In this document: one piece after another, positions 27,201 through 35,308 of the stretch
How the letters are laid out: each line of letters begins with the position of its first letter
Position numbering within the stretch: the stretch's first letter is position 1
Source of the DNA: Myxococcales bacterium
Lineage (GTDB): Bacteria > Myxococcota_A > Bradymonadia > Bradymonadales > Bradymonadaceae
DNA length: 58,957 nucleotides
Direction of reading: 5' to 3'
NCBI GenBank assembly: GCA_007135085.1
Contig: SLJM01000321.1
Coordinates: 1-58,957 of the forward strand
The notes under the pieces: model-generated
Told to the model about the DNA's origin: nothing
What the model saw: the letters and a program-made list of their open reading frames with translations, nothing else
Database searches by the model: none
Made by a program: the position numbers and the translations under genes

Positions 27201-27460
27201 CCGTCATGCTGGGAAGTCTGGGGCTGAACAGCCGGTCGAGCGACGAAGCGAGATCAAGAGTTTGCCAGATCGTAAAGGTCATCGAGCATTTCGATCGAGG
27301 CGATGATTTCGCCATTGATCGAGCAGAGGTCTTGATGGCTCTCGGCGATTTGATGATCACTTTGCAGCAAAAAGAAGCGGGACCAAAGATCCTACAGCGA
27401 GGCCGTCAGTTGGCCTTTAAGTGCGGTGCTCGGGGGCTGCTTCCGCCGGTGGAGGGCTGA
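24221..27460 (+). CDS. Ser/Thr protein kinase fused to an AAA/STAND-type ATPase and a C-terminal helical-repeat region
   Basis: 1079 residues, soluble, no membrane helix. Kinase domain about 22-285: Gly loop LGRGAGGSVY, Lys53, catalytic HRDIKPANV (Asp144), DFG (168-170) and APE (190-192) are all intact. An ATPase module follows with Walker A GDDGSGKS (344-351) and Walker B VVYFIDDID (452-460), then a winged-helix-like linker and about 380 residues of TPR-like helices (700-1079). This order is known from myxobacterial signalling proteins, where the ATPase and repeats sense a partner and the kinase reports it. Start is GTG 24221 or ATG 24224. The FAD protein follows after 6 bp. Confidence 0.92.
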   Translation: MMSRSSRNRTKEGKRSKVFAGRYAYKKPLGRGAGGSVYLAEDLHEDHREVALKVLSAEACETVQGKMLRREFEILSKLDHPNLVRVYDYGKLPDGGVFLAEEYIDGFSLQDARALLDPVALIDPTCQILQGLAYLHAMGMIHRDIKPANVMLLWLDDASARPMVKLVDFGLSSMDPKRDTLRGGTRSYMAPEIIRGNKGETRSDLYSLGVTLYYALCGVLPFGPRSKEDPPPTEEDFRPPEPHRLNDEVPLELSRFTMALLRQLPDVDYADAGEALQALASDAGALEDRSVGQMANSLDVAAAPVIRGYFERGILSRRIEEDDLLLEWLSMDEANGGQMYVVRGDDGSGKSRLLHDVQASAKLSGHLVLSVDCKGDQGPYELLVTMVERLTELARSLDVVSVEKHLPAIWVRRRLTDLGVVTPGESVRPFVEQSWMREAIEGALSMLAPQSVVYFIDDIDRADEESLEVLYEWFSPPRSADRPSLVVTSSTGRFYSRFSRQKGVQVLPIDGVGRGDVKIFFRDQLGINDLSDEWLASVSMASEGRPAYIEELCRFLIDGGMLSRKSASVWEARVSDIEASGVPGTLRESLRRRVTSVGAAGREALELLALVERPLAWEGARRLLTGGGATREEAERTLQTVEWRHLVITELRAGGRYVRVIHEELADAVADMISPEWRRALHRRIGEQMARDWTRGLGTALEAATHLKRGGRLEEAAPYFEIAGDLARSQGNLAEGSEHFESALEGAADDRAAAWLHLKLANVSLGRCQPKKCRDHISEALALTKNFESPWLTCQVYVEAGRAEMKLGNIDGARRWMERIARELPQFMSATSVALLEVGVLTAGGELDMALERVESAAATLPDFALAEARAQWACHRAQLIALTGDDIRGARAFLRARQLAEQIEAPDIEGMIWLAYGTYLRRQPSAVDAREALLNALDLLVDTEEVTLFVEALFQYAWVLTALGSSGVARKRANEAYCFARLLGHRTYEQKIAVMLGSLGLNSRSSDEARSRVCQIVKVIEHFDRGDDFAIDRAEVLMALGDLMITLQQKEAGPKILQRGRQLAFKCGARGLLPPVEG

Positions 27461-27466
27461 GGGCAC

Positions 27467-29116
27467 GTGACTGACGAGACGAATAAAACCAAGCTTCGCG
27501 TCGACGGCGTGAGGCTAGCCTTCGGCAGTGATCCCGCAAAGTTATCGACCGCCGTCGCCGATCGAATCGGCGTCGACGAAGCGGCTCTGTTCGACGTGGA
27601 GATAATCCGTACCAGCCTCGATGCCCGAGGACGGCCCACGGAGGTCTTCAACGTGGACGCTGTCGTCGAGTCGACGGCCCTTCCCGAGGAGTTGCCCGGC
27701 GGGGTCAGGCAATTCCCGGGTTTTGATGAGCCTCCACGCCAATTTTCTCCCAAAAAAGACGAGCGTGTCGTCGTCATCGGAGCAGGTCCCAGCGGGCTGT
27801 TCTGTGCAGAGCGACTGGCCAGCAGTGGGGTGAAGACCATCCTCCTCGACCGCGGCCAGCCCGTGGAAATTCGCGGCCGAGACGTCTCAGGGCTGATGCA
27901 TCGCGGCGAATTGGATCGGGATAGCAATATCTGTTTTGGCGAGGGCGGGGCGGGGACCTGGTCGGATGGAAAATTATATACCCGGGTCAAAGACGTGCGA
28001 GGACGGCACGTGCTGGAGACCATCGTCGATCTGGGCGGGCCGGAAGAAATCTTGGTCAAAGGCAAGCCCCACCTGGGAACGGACCGGCTGGTGGCGTTGT
28101 GCAAGGCCTTTCGTGCCCGCCTGACCGACGCCGGATGTACGGTGCGCTTCGGGGCTTTCGTCAAAGGACTGCTCTTCGACGAAGTCGACGGAGTGCGGCG
28201 GGTGGTCGGGGTGGAGCTCCGTGACGGGGAGAAGATCGACGCTGATCGGGTGGTGTTGGCCGTGGGCCATTCGGCGCGCGAGATGTACCGGCACCTGGCG
28301 GCCGAAGGGGTGGCCATGGAGAAAAAGCCCTTCGCCGTGGGCTTTCGTGTCGAACACCGCCAGGCCCTGGTCGACGAGATCCAGTACGGACGTTACGCCG
28401 ATCTCGAGGGACTTCCCACCGCGGACTACCGATTGGCGACCAACTTCAAAGAGGGAGGCCGTAAACGGGGGGTCTACAGCTTCTGTATGTGTCCCGGCGG
28501 CCAGATCGTGCCGTCCCATACGCTGCCCGAGGGGATCTGCGTCAACGGAATGAGTCACGCCAGTCGGCGGGGGCATTTCGCCAATTCGGCGCTGGTAGTC
28601 ACCGTGGATCCCGACGATTTCGATTCCGTTACTGACCCGGAGGCTGCGGAAGCAGAAGGGGGCATCTTGTCGGGAATGGTCTTTCAACACCAGGCGGAGC
28701 GCCGGGCGTTCCAGCTCGGCGGTGGTGGGTTCATCGCGCCAGCGCAGCGGTTGACTGATTTTAAAGCCGGGCGGGCCAGTACGACCGTGCGGGAGACCAC
28801 CTATAAGCCCGGCATTGCTCCGGCCGACCTCAGCTCCTGTTATCCCGATTTCGTCATCGCCTCATTGCGGCGTGCCCTCGATGATTTCGAGCGCCGGATG
28901 CCGGGATTTGTCACCGATGATGCACTTCTCATCGGCGTGGAGACCCGCACCAGCGCCCCCGTGCAGGTGGTTCGAGATGACCAGACCTTGATGTCGTTGT
29001 CGGTGGCCTCACTCTATCCCTGCGGAGAGGGCGCAGGCTATGGAGGGGGAATCGTCAGTGCTGCCATCGATGGACTGCGCATTGCCGAGCAGATTCTGGT
29101 AGAGTTGAGTCAGTGA
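27467..29116 (+). CDS. FAD-dependent dehydrogenase of the COG2509 type
   Basis: 549 residues. A divergent N-terminal domain of about 95 residues precedes the FAD Rossmann fold VVVIGAGPSGLFCAE (GAGPSG at 105-110). Further conserved parts are FGEGGAGTWSDGKLYTR, GGLxxRxV-like GHSAREMY, and YPCGEGAGYGGGIVSAAIDG near the end. The family has no secure biochemical role; it is often annotated as NAD(FAD)-utilising dehydrogenase. Cytoplasmic. GTG start at 27467 with a GAGGG site upstream. It sits between a giant Ser/Thr kinase and two histidine-kinase-type genes, with small gaps, so one transcript is likely. Confidence 0.88.
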   Translation: MTDETNKTKLRVDGVRLAFGSDPAKLSTAVADRIGVDEAALFDVEIIRTSLDARGRPTEVFNVDAVVESTALPEELPGGVRQFPGFDEPPRQFSPKKDERVVVIGAGPSGLFCAERLASSGVKTILLDRGQPVEIRGRDVSGLMHRGELDRDSNICFGEGGAGTWSDGKLYTRVKDVRGRHVLETIVDLGGPEEILVKGKPHLGTDRLVALCKAFRARLTDAGCTVRFGAFVKGLLFDEVDGVRRVVGVELRDGEKIDADRVVLAVGHSAREMYRHLAAEGVAMEKKPFAVGFRVEHRQALVDEIQYGRYADLEGLPTADYRLATNFKEGGRKRGVYSFCMCPGGQIVPSHTLPEGICVNGMSHASRRGHFANSALVVTVDPDDFDSVTDPEAAEAEGGILSGMVFQHQAERRAFQLGGGGFIAPAQRLTDFKAGRASTTVRETTYKPGIAPADLSSCYPDFVIASLRRALDDFERRMPGFVTDDALLIGVETRTSAPVQVVRDDQTLMSLSVASLYPCGEGAGYGGGIVSAAIDGLRIAEQILVELSQ

Positions 29117-29146
29117 CCGCCAGAAGACCGACTTTTCGGAGGAGCC

Positions 29147-30340
29147 ATGAATCAGGGGGGCCACAGCAAGGGGCGAAAACGAAACGTCTGGGCCATCGAC
29201 GCTCGCGCGGACGTCCTCGAGGCGATCCGCCGCTGCTGTAGTGACGACTTCAACCTGACCTGTTTCTCCGATGCCCGGCGGGCAATTTTATATGCCCGCC
29301 GCGAATTGCCGGATCTGGTCATTCTCGGGTTGGCGAAAAATACGATCGAGCCTCTGGAGTTATTGGCATTGCGCGGGGAATTTGATCAGATCGCCGCGTT
29401 GCCGGCCATCGCGATCTATGGGCGGGACGATGAGGTCGATGTGGATCTGGTCATGGCCGAGGGGGTTGAAGACGCGGTGGCCATCTCCTGCCTGGAAGAG
29501 GAATTGCCCCGCCGGATCCGGTGGCGTCTAAAGGATCAGCACGATAGCGAGGTCCCTTCGCCGCTGGCCGGGATCGACGGACGTTCGGCGCTTCGGACCT
29601 TCGATTTTATGAAACGTGTCATCGAGGCCAGCCCAAACGCCATCGTTGCCGCCCGTCGATCTGGGGAGATTGTCTTATTCAACCCGGCGGCGGTGCATAT
29701 TCTGGGATGGTCCGAAGAGGAAGCCCTGGGAATGCACGTCAAAAATCTATATCCCGAAGGCGGTGCCAGGCGGATCATGGGGCTGATGCTCGCCGATCAA
29801 TATGGAGGAGCGGGGCGAATTGATTCGATGCGCGAGGTGGTAATCAACGTCGATGGCGAGCTTATCCCGGTCGAGATCTCGGCGGCTCTCATCTGCGAAG
29901 AGGGACGCCAGATCGCCACCGTAGGGGTCTTTACCGACCTTCGCCAGCAGATGACTCTCGAGGAGCGTCTCCAGGAGGCGATGGAGGCCCTGGAAAAGAC
30001 TCAGCGTCAGGCAGTGGTCGCCGAGGTCGCCGGAGCGGCGGCTCACGAACTCAACCAGCCCCTGACCAGTCTGCTCGGTTATGTGGAGTATCTTCGGCGA
30101 AAGATTGATGACGAGGAGCTCCAGCGGATCATCGCCACCGTCTGCGACGATGCTTCGCGGGTCGCCGAAGTGGTGCGAAAAATCGGCCGCATTACCCGAT
30201 ATCGCACCCGCGATTATGCCGGTGGTGAGCAGATCGTCGACCTCGAGGAAGCCAGCCGGGTCGAAGAAGACGTAGACCACCAAAAGATTGAGTCTACGGC
30301 TGAGATGGAAAGAGTTAGTTTGGATGATAACCACCAGTGA
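29147..30340 (+). CDS. Pseudo-receiver, PAS and HisKA protein lacking a kinase catalytic domain
   Basis: 397 residues. Residues 12-130 have receiver-like pattern (WAIDARADV, then PDLVILG), but the phospho-acceptor Asp is Gly61. A PAS domain (about 155-265; ASPNAIVAARRSGEIVLFNP) precedes a coiled segment and a HisKA dimerisation helix with the H-box AAHELNQPLTSLLGY (His300). The gene then stops 97 residues later with no N, G1, F or G2 box. The intact kinase starts 38 bp downstream with its own ribosome site, so this is not one gene split by a frameshift: that gene begins with another PAS domain. It may be phosphorylated by another kinase or act as a heterodimer partner. Confidence 0.88.
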   Translation: MNQGGHSKGRKRNVWAIDARADVLEAIRRCCSDDFNLTCFSDARRAILYARRELPDLVILGLAKNTIEPLELLALRGEFDQIAALPAIAIYGRDDEVDVDLVMAEGVEDAVAISCLEEELPRRIRWRLKDQHDSEVPSPLAGIDGRSALRTFDFMKRVIEASPNAIVAARRSGEIVLFNPAAVHILGWSEEEALGMHVKNLYPEGGARRIMGLMLADQYGGAGRIDSMREVVINVDGELIPVEISAALICEEGRQIATVGVFTDLRQQMTLEERLQEAMEALEKTQRQAVVAEVAGAAAHELNQPLTSLLGYVEYLRRKIDDEELQRIIATVCDDASRVAEVVRKIGRITRYRTRDYAGGEQIVDLEEASRVEEDVDHQKIESTAEMERVSLDDNHQ

Positions 30341-30378
30341 TCAGTTCTGTGTTGAGCAGGTCACCAAAGGAGGGCCGA

Positions 30379-31788
30379 ATGAGCAGCTTTGACGGCCAGA
30401 CCATTGATTTTGTCTCTGTATTGGAGGCCATGCCACAACCCATCGCCGTATGTAACGTCGAGGGGGAGGTTATGTTTCTAAACGGCACGGCCCGTCGATT
30501 TCTGGGGGTTGGCGACGGTCCGGATCTTCCGAGCTTTGCGCTGGCACGGAGGGAGACGTTCTCCCAGGTGCGCATCAGCAGCGAGGGGCCGATCAAAGAA
30601 TATTTTTTGGCCGACGTGAATGTGGAAGGAGCGAAGCGAAAAAAAGTCTCACTCAGCCTCTCACCGCTCGGCGATTGGGGGTATCGAGCGGTCCTGGAGG
30701 CCAGGCCCTCCTCGGTAGTGGGATCGATTCTCGACGAGCTGGATGCCCTGGTGGCCATCTGCGACGGCCGCCGGAGGATTCGTCTGGCAAACTCAGCGCT
30801 GAGCAAGCTCCTGGTCGAGCTAGACGGAGACCGACAGGGCCAGGATCTGCTCGAATTATTTCGCGAAGAAGATCGCCCCGATCTGCGGGTGGCCGCCTCC
30901 GAGGCCCTGGCCGGGGGCAGCCCCGACGAATTCGACGTCAACCTGTCCGTGCCCGGCCTTGCCAAGGGGAGTCGTCAGGTGAGGATTCGGATTCGCCCTC
31001 TTGAAAAGGAGTTTTCCCCCGGTAGTGAGAAGGGGCATCGGGGGTTGTTGATGGTCGCTCAGCCCGGAGAGGCCTCTTTCTCAGAATTGCAGCGCCGCTT
31101 TGAACGTGCCGAGGAGTTAATGAGCCTCGGTGAGTTGGCCACCGGAGTGGCCCATGAATTGAAAAACCCACTGACGAGCATTCTCAATTATGCGGAGTAT
31201 CTCCTCGATAAATACCGGGGCCAGTTCATCGAGGAGAGCGATGGCATGAGGTTGCGGCGCATTGTCGAGGGGGTGCAGCGCATCGATCGATTCGTCCACG
31301 ACCTGCTGCACCTGGCGGGTACGGACGAGCCGCAACGGGTGGCTGTCGATGTACACGGGGTCCTCAAGGCATCCGCCGCATTGAGCCGACGAATTCTGGA
31401 GGAAAATCAGGCTCAGCTCCAATGGGAGTTGGCTGATCAATCGCCCCGGGTCCACGGGCATTCGGGAGGGTTGAAGCAGGTCTTTGGAAATCTGATCCGA
31501 AACGCCGCGCGGGCGATGCCCGAGTCGGGAGGGACCATCACCCTGCGCACCGAGATCGACGGTGACTGGCTTCAAGTCCAGGTCGATGACACGGCACGTG
31601 GGATGAGCGAGGAGACCTGTAAACGGATCTTCGAGCCCTTCTTTTCCAGATCCAGCGACGGAAATGGATCGGGGCTGGGACTGGCTCTGGTCCAGCGGCT
31701 GGTCGACGAACACCACGGCCAGATCGAAGTGGAGAGTACCCCCGGGGAGGGGACCTGTTTCACCCTTCGCTTTCCGCTGAGCGAATAA
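30379..31788 (+). CDS. PAS-domain sensor histidine kinase (cytoplasmic)
   Basis: 469 residues from the ATG at 30379, chosen because AAGGAGG lies 5 bases upstream; an earlier in-frame GTG (30337) overlaps the previous gene and has none. Two PAS-like regions (about 10-110 and 115-225) lead to HisKA with GVAHELKNPLTSILNY and a complete ATPase: N box LKQVFGNLIRNAARAM, G1 DDTARGM (Ala replaces the usual first Gly), F box RIFEPFFS and G2 GSGLGLALVQRL. There is no membrane helix. It is an NtrB/AtoS-type soluble kinase. No cognate DNA-binding response regulator is adjacent. Confidence 0.92.
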   Translation: MSSFDGQTIDFVSVLEAMPQPIAVCNVEGEVMFLNGTARRFLGVGDGPDLPSFALARRETFSQVRISSEGPIKEYFLADVNVEGAKRKKVSLSLSPLGDWGYRAVLEARPSSVVGSILDELDALVAICDGRRRIRLANSALSKLLVELDGDRQGQDLLELFREEDRPDLRVAASEALAGGSPDEFDVNLSVPGLAKGSRQVRIRIRPLEKEFSPGSEKGHRGLLMVAQPGEASFSELQRRFERAEELMSLGELATGVAHELKNPLTSILNYAEYLLDKYRGQFIEESDGMRLRRIVEGVQRIDRFVHDLLHLAGTDEPQRVAVDVHGVLKASAALSRRILEENQAQLQWELADQSPRVHGHSGGLKQVFGNLIRNAARAMPESGGTITLRTEIDGDWLQVQVDDTARGMSEETCKRIFEPFFSRSSDGNGSGLGLALVQRLVDEHHGQIEVESTPGEGTCFTLRFPLSE

Positions 31789-31799
31789 CCGAGCCTCGA

Positions 31800-33545
31800 T
31801 CAGTCGATGAGCCGAAATTCGAGTTCGAACTCGCTGGTGGCGAGGCGTTCGCCGCTGCGCACGAAGTCGGAGGCGTTGCGGACCGTGGCCCGGATGGTGG
31901 TCCATCGCTGGGAGGTGAGGCGTCCCGGCGCGATGGTCACACTGGGGCCGCGCTCGTCGAGCAATTGGTGATCGATGAGCCAATCGACGGCGTAGCGTTC
32001 ATCATCGCGCAGGGGAAGGGAGATCAAAAGGGAGTCGTCATTATTGAGCCTGACCCGCACCGGGCCGTTCAGCGCCGGATCGACGAATGTATAAAAGCGC
32101 CGGACCATTTGCTCGCTGCAGACCGAGCAAAATTCATCGGTGGAGCGGTTCATCTTGCAGCGCAGCGAGGGGCGATAGAGGAAATCGCAATTATAGGCCC
32201 CCTCATAGGCGCCCACCGGGTATTGACCGGCATGGTGAGGCTCGGTGGGCAGCGGCGTATTGTCTTCGAGCCAGGGCTCCCATTTCATCGTATTCGCCCC
32301 CAGAAGTCCGATATTGACCGGAAGGGGGATGGTGGGCTCGTTGAAATAGCAGGCGTCGCCAGCCACCATATATTCGTCGCCTAACAATCCCAGGGTATGA
32401 CCCGCTTCGTGGACGGCGACGTCGGGAAAGGTGTTTCGGTCGTCGAAATTGGTGACCAGCGCCACGTAGAGGCCGGCAAATCCGGATCGCTTGGGTGAGT
32501 TTGATAGAAAGATAATCTCGTCGTAGTGGGCCAATGCGGCCACCTCGAAGATGCGCCCCAATTGAACTGGCATCGCCACCCGATCGCTGACCTCTCCCAG
32601 GGGAAGTCCATAGCGATCGGCCAGGGCGGGGATGACGAAGACCGTCTCGAAAATGGTGTCCCGAAACCCGTGGACGCAATCCGAAGGAGCACCGGGGCGG
32701 TTGCAATCATAGCCGGCGCCGGACTCGGCGCTCGGCGTCCAGACGGTGTGAATATTGAACAGGTCGGCGTGTTCGGCCATCGGCGAGGTCGCCAGGAAGC
32801 GCTCCGCTACGGCCTGGGCGTCGCCTTCGAAGATATGTCGCTCCGCCTCGGTATAACCGTCGCCGAGGATGGCGATGTTGAGCCTGTCGCCAGGAGCTCC
32901 GGAGTCGACCAGGGTGTCGATCTCGTATTCGAAATCCGGCGCCGGCGGCTCCGCCAATTCTCGAAGCTCGTCGATATCGTAGGTGGCCAGCTCAGTCCAC
33001 GAGCCGTCTTCTTCTCGTATGTCGAGCACATAGCGGTGGGCTCCGCGCAATCGGTGCGGTACCTTAACCGCAAATTGGATGAGATCCGGATATTCATCGG
33101 CGGCCAATTCATAGACCTGGGCCACGGAGATGCTGATCGGACTCGTCTCCTCGATGACGACGTTGAGAAATTCCAATAATTGGAACAGGCTGTTGACCCG
33201 CTGGGTCCACAGGGTCTGGCCGTCGGCGTCGAGGACGCGGCTGCGGGTGATCCAATGGGCATCGCCCTGGGGATCATCGGGCCCGGCATAAACCGGTGCG
33301 TCCAACACATGACTCAATTCGACGCTTCGCTCACCGGACATTGTGATATGGCCGTCGAGAAAGAGGAGCAGCGCCTCCCGTTCGTCGGGAACGGGAAGAT
33401 CGTGAACCTCATTATAATGGAGCCGCAAGGGGTCGCTGTCTGCGCCGTCGCGAAGTTCCACTGAGCCGGGCCCTTCTTTGCAGGCCAATCCGGCGAGCAA
33501 GACCAGGGCAAGGACTAAGGCAATTTGGTGGCAAATGCGGTACAT
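31800..33545 (-). CDS. M64-family (IgA-peptidase-like) zinc metallopeptidase lipoprotein
   Basis: 581 residues from the ATG at 33545, which begins a good signal peptide with a Cys at position 22 (AGLACKEG). The M64 core starts with DRLNIAILGDGYTEAE, a family hallmark. The zinc site is HEAGHTLGLLGDEY, and a cysteine cluster (CDFLYRPSLRCKM and FCSVCSEQM) follows. An N-terminal domain of about 200 residues precedes the peptidase and a C-terminal beta domain of about 100 residues follows. Secreted or surface-anchored. An upstream in-frame start 24 codons earlier would hide the signal. It ends 11 bp from the histidine kinase gene, with no terminator between. Confidence 0.88.
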   Translation of the reverse strand: MYRICHQIALVLALVLLAGLACKEGPGSVELRDGADSDPLRLHYNEVHDLPVPDEREALLLFLDGHITMSGERSVELSHVLDAPVYAGPDDPQGDAHWITRSRVLDADGQTLWTQRVNSLFQLLEFLNVVIEETSPISISVAQVYELAADEYPDLIQFAVKVPHRLRGAHRYVLDIREEDGSWTELATYDIDELRELAEPPAPDFEYEIDTLVDSGAPGDRLNIAILGDGYTEAERHIFEGDAQAVAERFLATSPMAEHADLFNIHTVWTPSAESGAGYDCNRPGAPSDCVHGFRDTIFETVFVIPALADRYGLPLGEVSDRVAMPVQLGRIFEVAALAHYDEIIFLSNSPKRSGFAGLYVALVTNFDDRNTFPDVAVHEAGHTLGLLGDEYMVAGDACYFNEPTIPLPVNIGLLGANTMKWEPWLEDNTPLPTEPHHAGQYPVGAYEGAYNCDFLYRPSLRCKMNRSTDEFCSVCSEQMVRRFYTFVDPALNGPVRVRLNNDDSLLISLPLRDDERYAVDWLIDHQLLDERGPSVTIAPGRLTSQRWTTIRATVRNASDFVRSGERLATSEFELEFRLID

Positions 33546-33674
33546 GATGTCTTGTCGCAGTAGAAAAGTACGTTGTTGGCACATACTGTAGCGAAGTAGA
33601 TCGTTGGGAACAATCACAACGAGCAGGTCGGCGCCGACTGGTGAGGCGGCGAGTAAAGAACGAGGATAGGCCAG

Positions 33675-34646
33675 ATGATAGGAGAAATCTCAGTATGGTG
33701 GAGTTGGGTGCTCCTCGTGGTGCTTGCGCTGCTATTTATGGGGTTGGTCGGCGCAGGGTGGTGGCTGTTGCGCAGGCGCAAACGCCACGAAATGCGCACC
33801 GAGGTGGCCCAGGAGCTACGCGATTCTGTGCGGGGCCTTGGGCTGGGCATGGTCTGGCAGGCCCCGTTATTTCAAGCCGATATCTTCGGGATCCGGGGCA
33901 AAGTCGACGAATTCGAGTTGCGCGCTGAGTTATGGGATAAATCAGGGCACGATTTTATCCGTGTCTCCGTCTATTTTCCCCGATCAATTCAGCAGGACCT
34001 GCGGATCAGACTGCGAAATAAAAAGGGGTTGAGCAATCTGTGGCGGATTCAGGAGGTGACCGTCGACGACGAGAGATTCGACGAGATGTTTCGGGTCTAT
34101 ACGCGGCCCAATCGCGTCGACAGCGTCACCGAGATACTAGCTTCGGCGCTGCGCCGCCGCCTGGTCTCGCTCGGTGAGCGGGTGGACGATCTCAAATTGG
34201 GAGACCGCTCCCTTTACGTGCTCATCGATGGCGGGGTCAGGCCATCGATGGTGGCTCCCCTTATCAGCGACTCCCTGGAGTTGGCCCGGATATATTACGA
34301 ACGCTCTCTGGATCAGATCCCCAGCGGCGGCGGGCGAAATACTCAATATGAGATGGCCGCCGAAGATGTGCTGGGACGAGAGAGCAGGGGTCCCTTGTCG
34401 ACCGTTGCGTTGCCGGCGGGCTCGCGGGGGCCTCTCGAAGAGGACGACAGAAGCGGGCACACCACGGAGAAGCTGGTGGAAACCGCCGAGACCTTGGCGA
34501 CTGACGAGCTCGATATTTATCGTCGCCTCGGATCGTCGGATACGTTCGGGCTCTCCGATTCGGAGGCCTCGGAAATTTCTGAGGCCTCAGAATCTGGCTC
34601 GTCATCTTCTACGGCGCCGTCCGACGAGGAATCGAAGCCGTCGTGA
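33675..34646 (+). CDS. Membrane protein of unknown function with Ser/Glu-rich tail
   Basis: 323 residues. One N-terminal membrane helix (about 9-32) followed by a basic stop-transfer (LLRRRKRHE), a soluble alpha/beta domain (about 50-225) with no motif I recognise, and a disordered acidic tail containing SEASEISEASES. Topology: short periplasmic start, cytoplasmic bulk. Its last 130 bp overlap the 3' end of the convergent GrpE-like gene. Both proteins have one N-terminal helix and a cytoplasmic domain, so a joint role at the inner membrane is possible. Confidence 0.8.
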   Translation: MIGEISVWWSWVLLVVLALLFMGLVGAGWWLLRRRKRHEMRTEVAQELRDSVRGLGLGMVWQAPLFQADIFGIRGKVDEFELRAELWDKSGHDFIRVSVYFPRSIQQDLRIRLRNKKGLSNLWRIQEVTVDDERFDEMFRVYTRPNRVDSVTEILASALRRRLVSLGERVDDLKLGDRSLYVLIDGGVRPSMVAPLISDSLELARIYYERSLDQIPSGGGRNTQYEMAAEDVLGRESRGPLSTVALPAGSRGPLEEDDRSGHTTEKLVETAETLATDELDIYRRLGSSDTFGLSDSEASEISEASESGSSSSTAPSDEESKPS

Positions 34647-35170
34647 TCGACAGCCACCTCGACCATCGCCGATCGTAGAACTCGATCGCCCTGGCGATAT
34701 CCGGATCGGAATTGGCGAGTGATCGTGCCCGGTTCGAAGTCGGTGTGCTCAGCCCGTGCGATGGCCTCGTGAATCTCAGGATCGAAGGGCTGGCCGGGCT
34801 GCGCGGAGATGGACTCCACGCCATGGCGCTTTAGGACCTCATCGACGGCGCTTCGGGCCAACTGGAGTCCCTGCCCCAATTCTTCAATACCGGGGTCATC
34901 CTCCTTTTCATCGAGAAATGAGAGGGCTTCGTCCAGACTGTCCAGGGCGGGCAGGAGATCGCGAACCAGTGGGTGATGGGCGGTGGCCAACTCCCGATCG
35001 TGCTCTCGGCGTAGACGATCGAGGCGGCGCCGATGTTCCGATCCTAATTCGCGAACCTTTTCGTCACTGGCCTGGCGCAAACGCAGGACGTCGCGTCGGT
35101 GTTTTCGCCACACCATTGCGAGCGCGGCGGCGGCGACCAACCCCATGAGCGCGGCGATTATCCAGCCCAT
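34517..35170 (-). CDS. Membrane-anchored GrpE-like protein
   Basis: 217 residues from the ATG at 35170, which has GGAG 8 bases upstream; a longer form starting at 35230 has no such site. Residues 1-21 are a membrane helix (MGWIIAALMGLVAAAALAMV), then a basic coiled coil (about 22-65) and a GrpE head: VRDLLPALDSLDEALSFL, then FDPEIHEAIARAE, GTITRQFRSGYRQGDRVLRS and AMVEVAV, which align with the GrpE signature. The C-terminal 30 residues are acidic and Ser-rich. The canonical GrpE is at 40219, so this is a second nucleotide-exchange-factor-type protein fixed to the inner membrane, facing the cytoplasm. It could recruit DnaK to the membrane. Confidence 0.88.
   Translation of the reverse strand: MGWIIAALMGLVAAAALAMVWRKHRRDVLRLRQASDEKVRELGSEHRRRLDRLRREHDRELATAHHPLVRDLLPALDSLDEALSFLDEKEDDPGIEELGQGLQLARSAVDEVLKRHGVESISAQPGQPFDPEIHEAIARAEHTDFEPGTITRQFRSGYRQGDRVLRSAMVEVAVDHDGFDSSSDGAVEDDEPDSEASEISEASESESPNVSDDPRRR
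34557..34594. repeat. 38-bp near-perfect palindrome shared by two overlapping convergent genes
   Basis: Arms 34557-34575 and 34576-34594 match at 17 of 19 positions around an AAATTT centre, with AGGCCT in each arm. It lies inside both coding regions, and the translation on each strand contains SEASEISEASE. As RNA it would make a long hairpin with almost no loop on either transcript; no T-run follows. Confidence 0.9.
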
Positions 35171-35308
35171 CTGCGATGCTCCGACATGAGTTTCGACCTT
35201 CGAGCCTGATCCAATGACTTGCCCGGCCATCTTGCCCGCCGAGGCTACTGACGGTCAATCTTCGTGGATCGTCATGGCAAAAGATTCGGCTAATCTGGCC
35301 ACACCGAG

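Noticed and set aside
30200-30420. Histidine kinase split into two genes by a frameshift
   Set aside because: The second gene starts with its own PAS domain, HisKA and ribosome site, so the first simply lacks an ATPase domain.
33546-33617. Longer N-terminus of the M64 peptidase
   Set aside because: The upstream start would add 24 polar residues in front of a clear signal peptide and has no ribosome site.
34557-34594. Insertion-element end or phage attachment site
   Set aside because: A single palindrome with no transposase or integrase and no flanking duplication; both genes read through it.
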